A stretch of DNA of 58,302 nucleotides from the NCBI GenBank assembly GCA_029776255.1, contig JAKOTN010000045.1:1-58302 (forward strand), given 5' to 3'. The notes beneath the pieces were generated by a model. The model saw only the letters and a list, made by a program, of their open reading frames with translations, had not been told where the DNA came from and made no database searches. The stretch comes from Pseudomonadota bacterium. Its GTDB lineage: Bacteria; Pseudomonadota; Gammaproteobacteria; Burkholderiales; Rhodocyclaceae. Of this stretch, positions 56,690-58,302 are shown piece after piece; positions within the stretch are counted from its first letter, which is position 1; each line of letters starts with the position of its first letter. A program made the translations under genes and the position numbers.

Positions 56690-57319
56690 TCAGCTTTCGC
56701 CGGTCTCCGGCCAGCGTCTGACCACGCCCATTTGGAGAAGTAGTCGTAGCTGCTCGGCCAGCCCTTGTGCGTCAAGACGCTCGAACGCGTCGACACCGCC
56801 TTTCATATTGACGGCCATGCTGACCAGCGCATTGTAGTAATCGGCGGCGAATTCCAGTTGCACGTCGATTGGCAAGCTGCCGTAGTCCGCGCCATAGACC
56901 GTGGCGCACGCCGCAAGGCAGCGTTTCAGAAGCGGATAATCCAGCCCCATGCGTGCGCGAGTCGACACGTAGGCGTTGATCGGCGGTGAATTGAGGACCA
57001 GCGGTCGAGTTCCCGGAAGCGATTCATCGTTTGGGTGCAATGGCACGCGCTCCACCCGGGCACCACCTTGCTTTCGCCTTTCGCGGACGGGCGGCGTCTC
57101 GCCGCGTAATACCGCATCGATCATCAATTGCACCTCCGGTGGTGGGATGTATTCTCGCCGAACACCGCCGGGGCCTTTGCCCGGCTTCTCAACGACATCC
57201 CATTGTTCACGCGCAACCAGTTCATACCAGTTCTTTCTGGATGTCGGGAAGCCTGGCAATCGCAACTCCGCCAACTCGATCGCCGTGTAAGTGTTACTAG
57301 ACGTTACAGTTTTATCCAT
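56690..57319 (-). CDS. Mu-type DNA-binding domain protein (phage-like regulator)
   Basis: A 209-residue protein. Residues about 14-65 (LAELRLPGFPTSRKNWYELV and onward to KGPGGVRREYIPPPE) match the winged helix-turn-helix found at the N-terminus of Mu repressor and Mu transposase. The remainder is a helical region (about 115-200) with no transposase catalytic motif, so it is not MuA. Its upstream region contains four copies of a CGTTACAGTT-type site, one of them inside its own first codons, which suggests that it represses itself. It lies in DNA full of IS debris and is probably a remnant or a satellite of a transposable phage. Confidence 0.65.
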   Translation of the reverse strand: MDKTVTSSNTYTAIELAELRLPGFPTSRKNWYELVAREQWDVVEKPGKGPGGVRREYIPPPEVQLMIDAVLRGETPPVRERRKQGGARVERVPLHPNDESLPGTRPLVLNSPPINAYVSTRARMGLDYPLLKRCLAACATVYGADYGSLPIDVQLEFAADYYNALVSMAVNMKGGVDAFERLDAQGLAEQLRLLLQMGVVRRWPETGES

Positions 57320-57426
57320 AGCGTGACTGTTAACGGGGAAACAAACGCTTCAATATATTGCCAAACATCTAATTGACCCCTAAGAACTGTAACCGTTATT
57401 ATTGACACCGGTCAAACGTTACAGTT
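57302..57426. promoter_or_regulatory. Cluster of four repeated sites, likely operators for the Mu-like regulator
   Basis: CGTTACAGTT occurs at 57302-57311 and 57417-57426. Its reverse complement core AACTGTAAC occurs at 57375-57383, and a one-base variant, ACTGTTAACG, at 57326-57335. All lie within 125 bases upstream of, or at, the start of the leftward Mu-like gene (ATG at 57319). The spacing and mixed orientation fit a repressor-operator region with divergent promoters. Confidence 0.6.
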
Positions 57427-58103
57427 ACGATTCGTCCCTTATTTCAAGCGTTCGCTAAATTGACATGGCGAAAGAATTCATTCTGCAGAGTGACCATCCC
57501 CCGAGGTCCTTGGGGCTCGGTGGTGCTGATATGCACAGATTGAACATGGTCGTGGAAGCGGTGTCAGCGGCTGCCACCCTTTCCCGCGCGGAGTGTCATA
57601 TGAAAGCGCATCGCCATCACCGAGTCGTTCGCCGCCTGCGAACCAAAACAGTACGCCAAGTTGGCTTGGTCACCATGGAGGGCACCCATCGAGCAGCCCG
57701 TATCGCTCGAGAAACAGGTGCTGAGATCTGCCAGGGTGCGAATATCACACCACAAGCATGTGCCAAGGTCAATTTCGGGTTTCCCCATGGTCCGCTGTGG
57801 TGCGCTTTCGTATCGGCGACGAACTTTTCCATTTCAAATCAAAGTGACAACGTGCCAGCGAATTGCGGCTGTGTTTTTCTCCGCCACAGGCAACCGTCAC
57901 GCGCGGATGTGTCGTGAGTGATGGCGCTTACGCATGCGGAGAACCGCAAGTGTCGGCTTTCTTTACACAAGCCACCGACTGAAGGGCGGTGAACGAGCGC
58001 TCCGTGCGCGCAAGCGGTTGTTGCAATAGAATATGTTTATAATTGGCGCGACGTTTGCTTCCTTCTCTGTGTAAGGAAATGGTAGCTCGAATTTTGCCGA
58101 CAT
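57427..58103. other. Region of unclear content between the Mu-like regulator and an IS3 element
   Basis: About 680 bases. A rightward open frame (57465-57917, 150 codons) starts with MAKEFILQSDHPPRS just past the operator cluster, where a divergent phage early gene would lie, but its content (many His and Arg, no known motif) is not convincing and antisense frames are equally open. I see no other gene. A TTATAAT-like stretch near 58035-58042 may be a promoter. Confidence 0.35.
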
Positions 58104-58302
58104 TGAGCTTCCCCCGAAATTTCGTCTGCCAAGGGTGACCTAAAATTGTCGTCACTTTTGGAAGGCAGGAAATGAAGATACCGACGCAGGCATACACGAC
58201 CGAGTTCAAGGAACTGGCGGTCAAGCGCGTCAAGGACGGGCAAAGCGTAGGCATGGTTTGCAGGGAACTCGGGCTGAGCGACCAGACCTTGCGCAACTGG
58301 AT
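58104..58302 (+). mobile_element. IS3-family element, left end (partial)
   Basis: The element seems to start near 58104 with TGAGCTTCCCCCGAAA, resembling the left terminal repeats of IS3-type elements. The transposase OrfA follows at 58172 and runs off the window, so the right end and OrfB cannot be seen. Confidence 0.65.
58172..58302 (+). CDS. IS3-family transposase OrfA (partial, runs off the window)
   Basis: The 43 visible codons start MKIPTQAYTTEFKELAVKRV and include the helix-turn-helix SVGMVCRELGLSDQTLRNW, typical of IS3 OrfA (HTH_Tnp_1). The ATG 58172 has GGCAGGA just upstream. No frameshift or stop is present in the visible part, unlike the decayed IS3 copies to the left, so this one may be intact. 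Confidence 0.85.
   Translation, partial: MKIPTQAYTTEFKELAVKRVKDGQSVGMVCRELGLSDQTLRNW

Noticed and set aside
57465-57917. A 150-codon frame just right of the Mu-like operator cluster
   Set aside because: Position would fit a divergent early phage gene, but composition is poor, no motif is visible and antisense frames are equally open; noted only in the region entry.

Overview
The window is about 58 kb of GC-rich DNA from a betaproteobacterium, most likely a member of the Rhodocyclales. This rests on conserved gene neighbourhoods (leuS-lptE-holA with proA close by; dnaX-ybaB-recR; petABC followed by sspA-sspB), on the protein families seen, and on an rRNA promoter region at the left edge. No species can be named from the sequence alone.

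Layout. 1-640: the 5' tip of a leftward 16S rRNA gene with two tandem strong promoters. 640-10115: a long CoA-transferase; a leftward GlrK-QseG-GlrR two-component operon; a bactofilin plus FeeM-like acyltransferase pair; an ECF-type sigma factor with a proline/alanine-rich membrane partner and an exported protein. 10196-26377: housekeeping genes, namely leuS-lptE-holA, proA, a chalcone-isomerase-like protein, ogt, xerD, cobalamin genes cobS-cobC, sspA/sspB, the cytochrome bc1 operon, recR-ybaB-dnaX and the 4.5S SRP RNA. 26590-32588: a TonB-dependent receptor, a YfiR-family periplasmic protein and an 1100-residue hybrid kinase, probably one signalling operon. 32589-39297: poorly coding DNA with one small gene, a carbamoyltransferase, a pgk-tpiA pair of unusual (eukaryote-like) type, a lipid A acyltransferase and a tRNA-Thr. 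39300-41300: an integrase stub and IS481 debris beside the tRNA, then isocitrate lyase with a clear promoter and palindromic site. 41583-44468: the divergent cadR/cadA metal-efflux pair. 44548-49318: a putative electron-transfer locus consisting of a Cyc2-like outer-membrane cytochrome-porin, a monoheme cytochrome c, a tetraheme NapC/NirT cytochrome and a two-component system. 49586-52019: rlmD-lrgA-lrgB. 52020-58302: a scarred, IS-rich zone containing the PBP1A gene, at least four decayed IS fragments, a Mu-type DNA-binding regulator with its own repeated sites, and the start of an IS3-family element running off the window.

Most genes are ordinary central functions. The parts most worth attention are the cytochrome locus at 44.5-49.3 kb, the pgk-tpiA pair, the Mu-like regulator with four copies of a roughly 10-bp site, and the two oppositely oriented IS481 remnants flanking the 39.7-55.2 kb segment. 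All functional assignments come from reading motifs and family resemblance; no database search was run.
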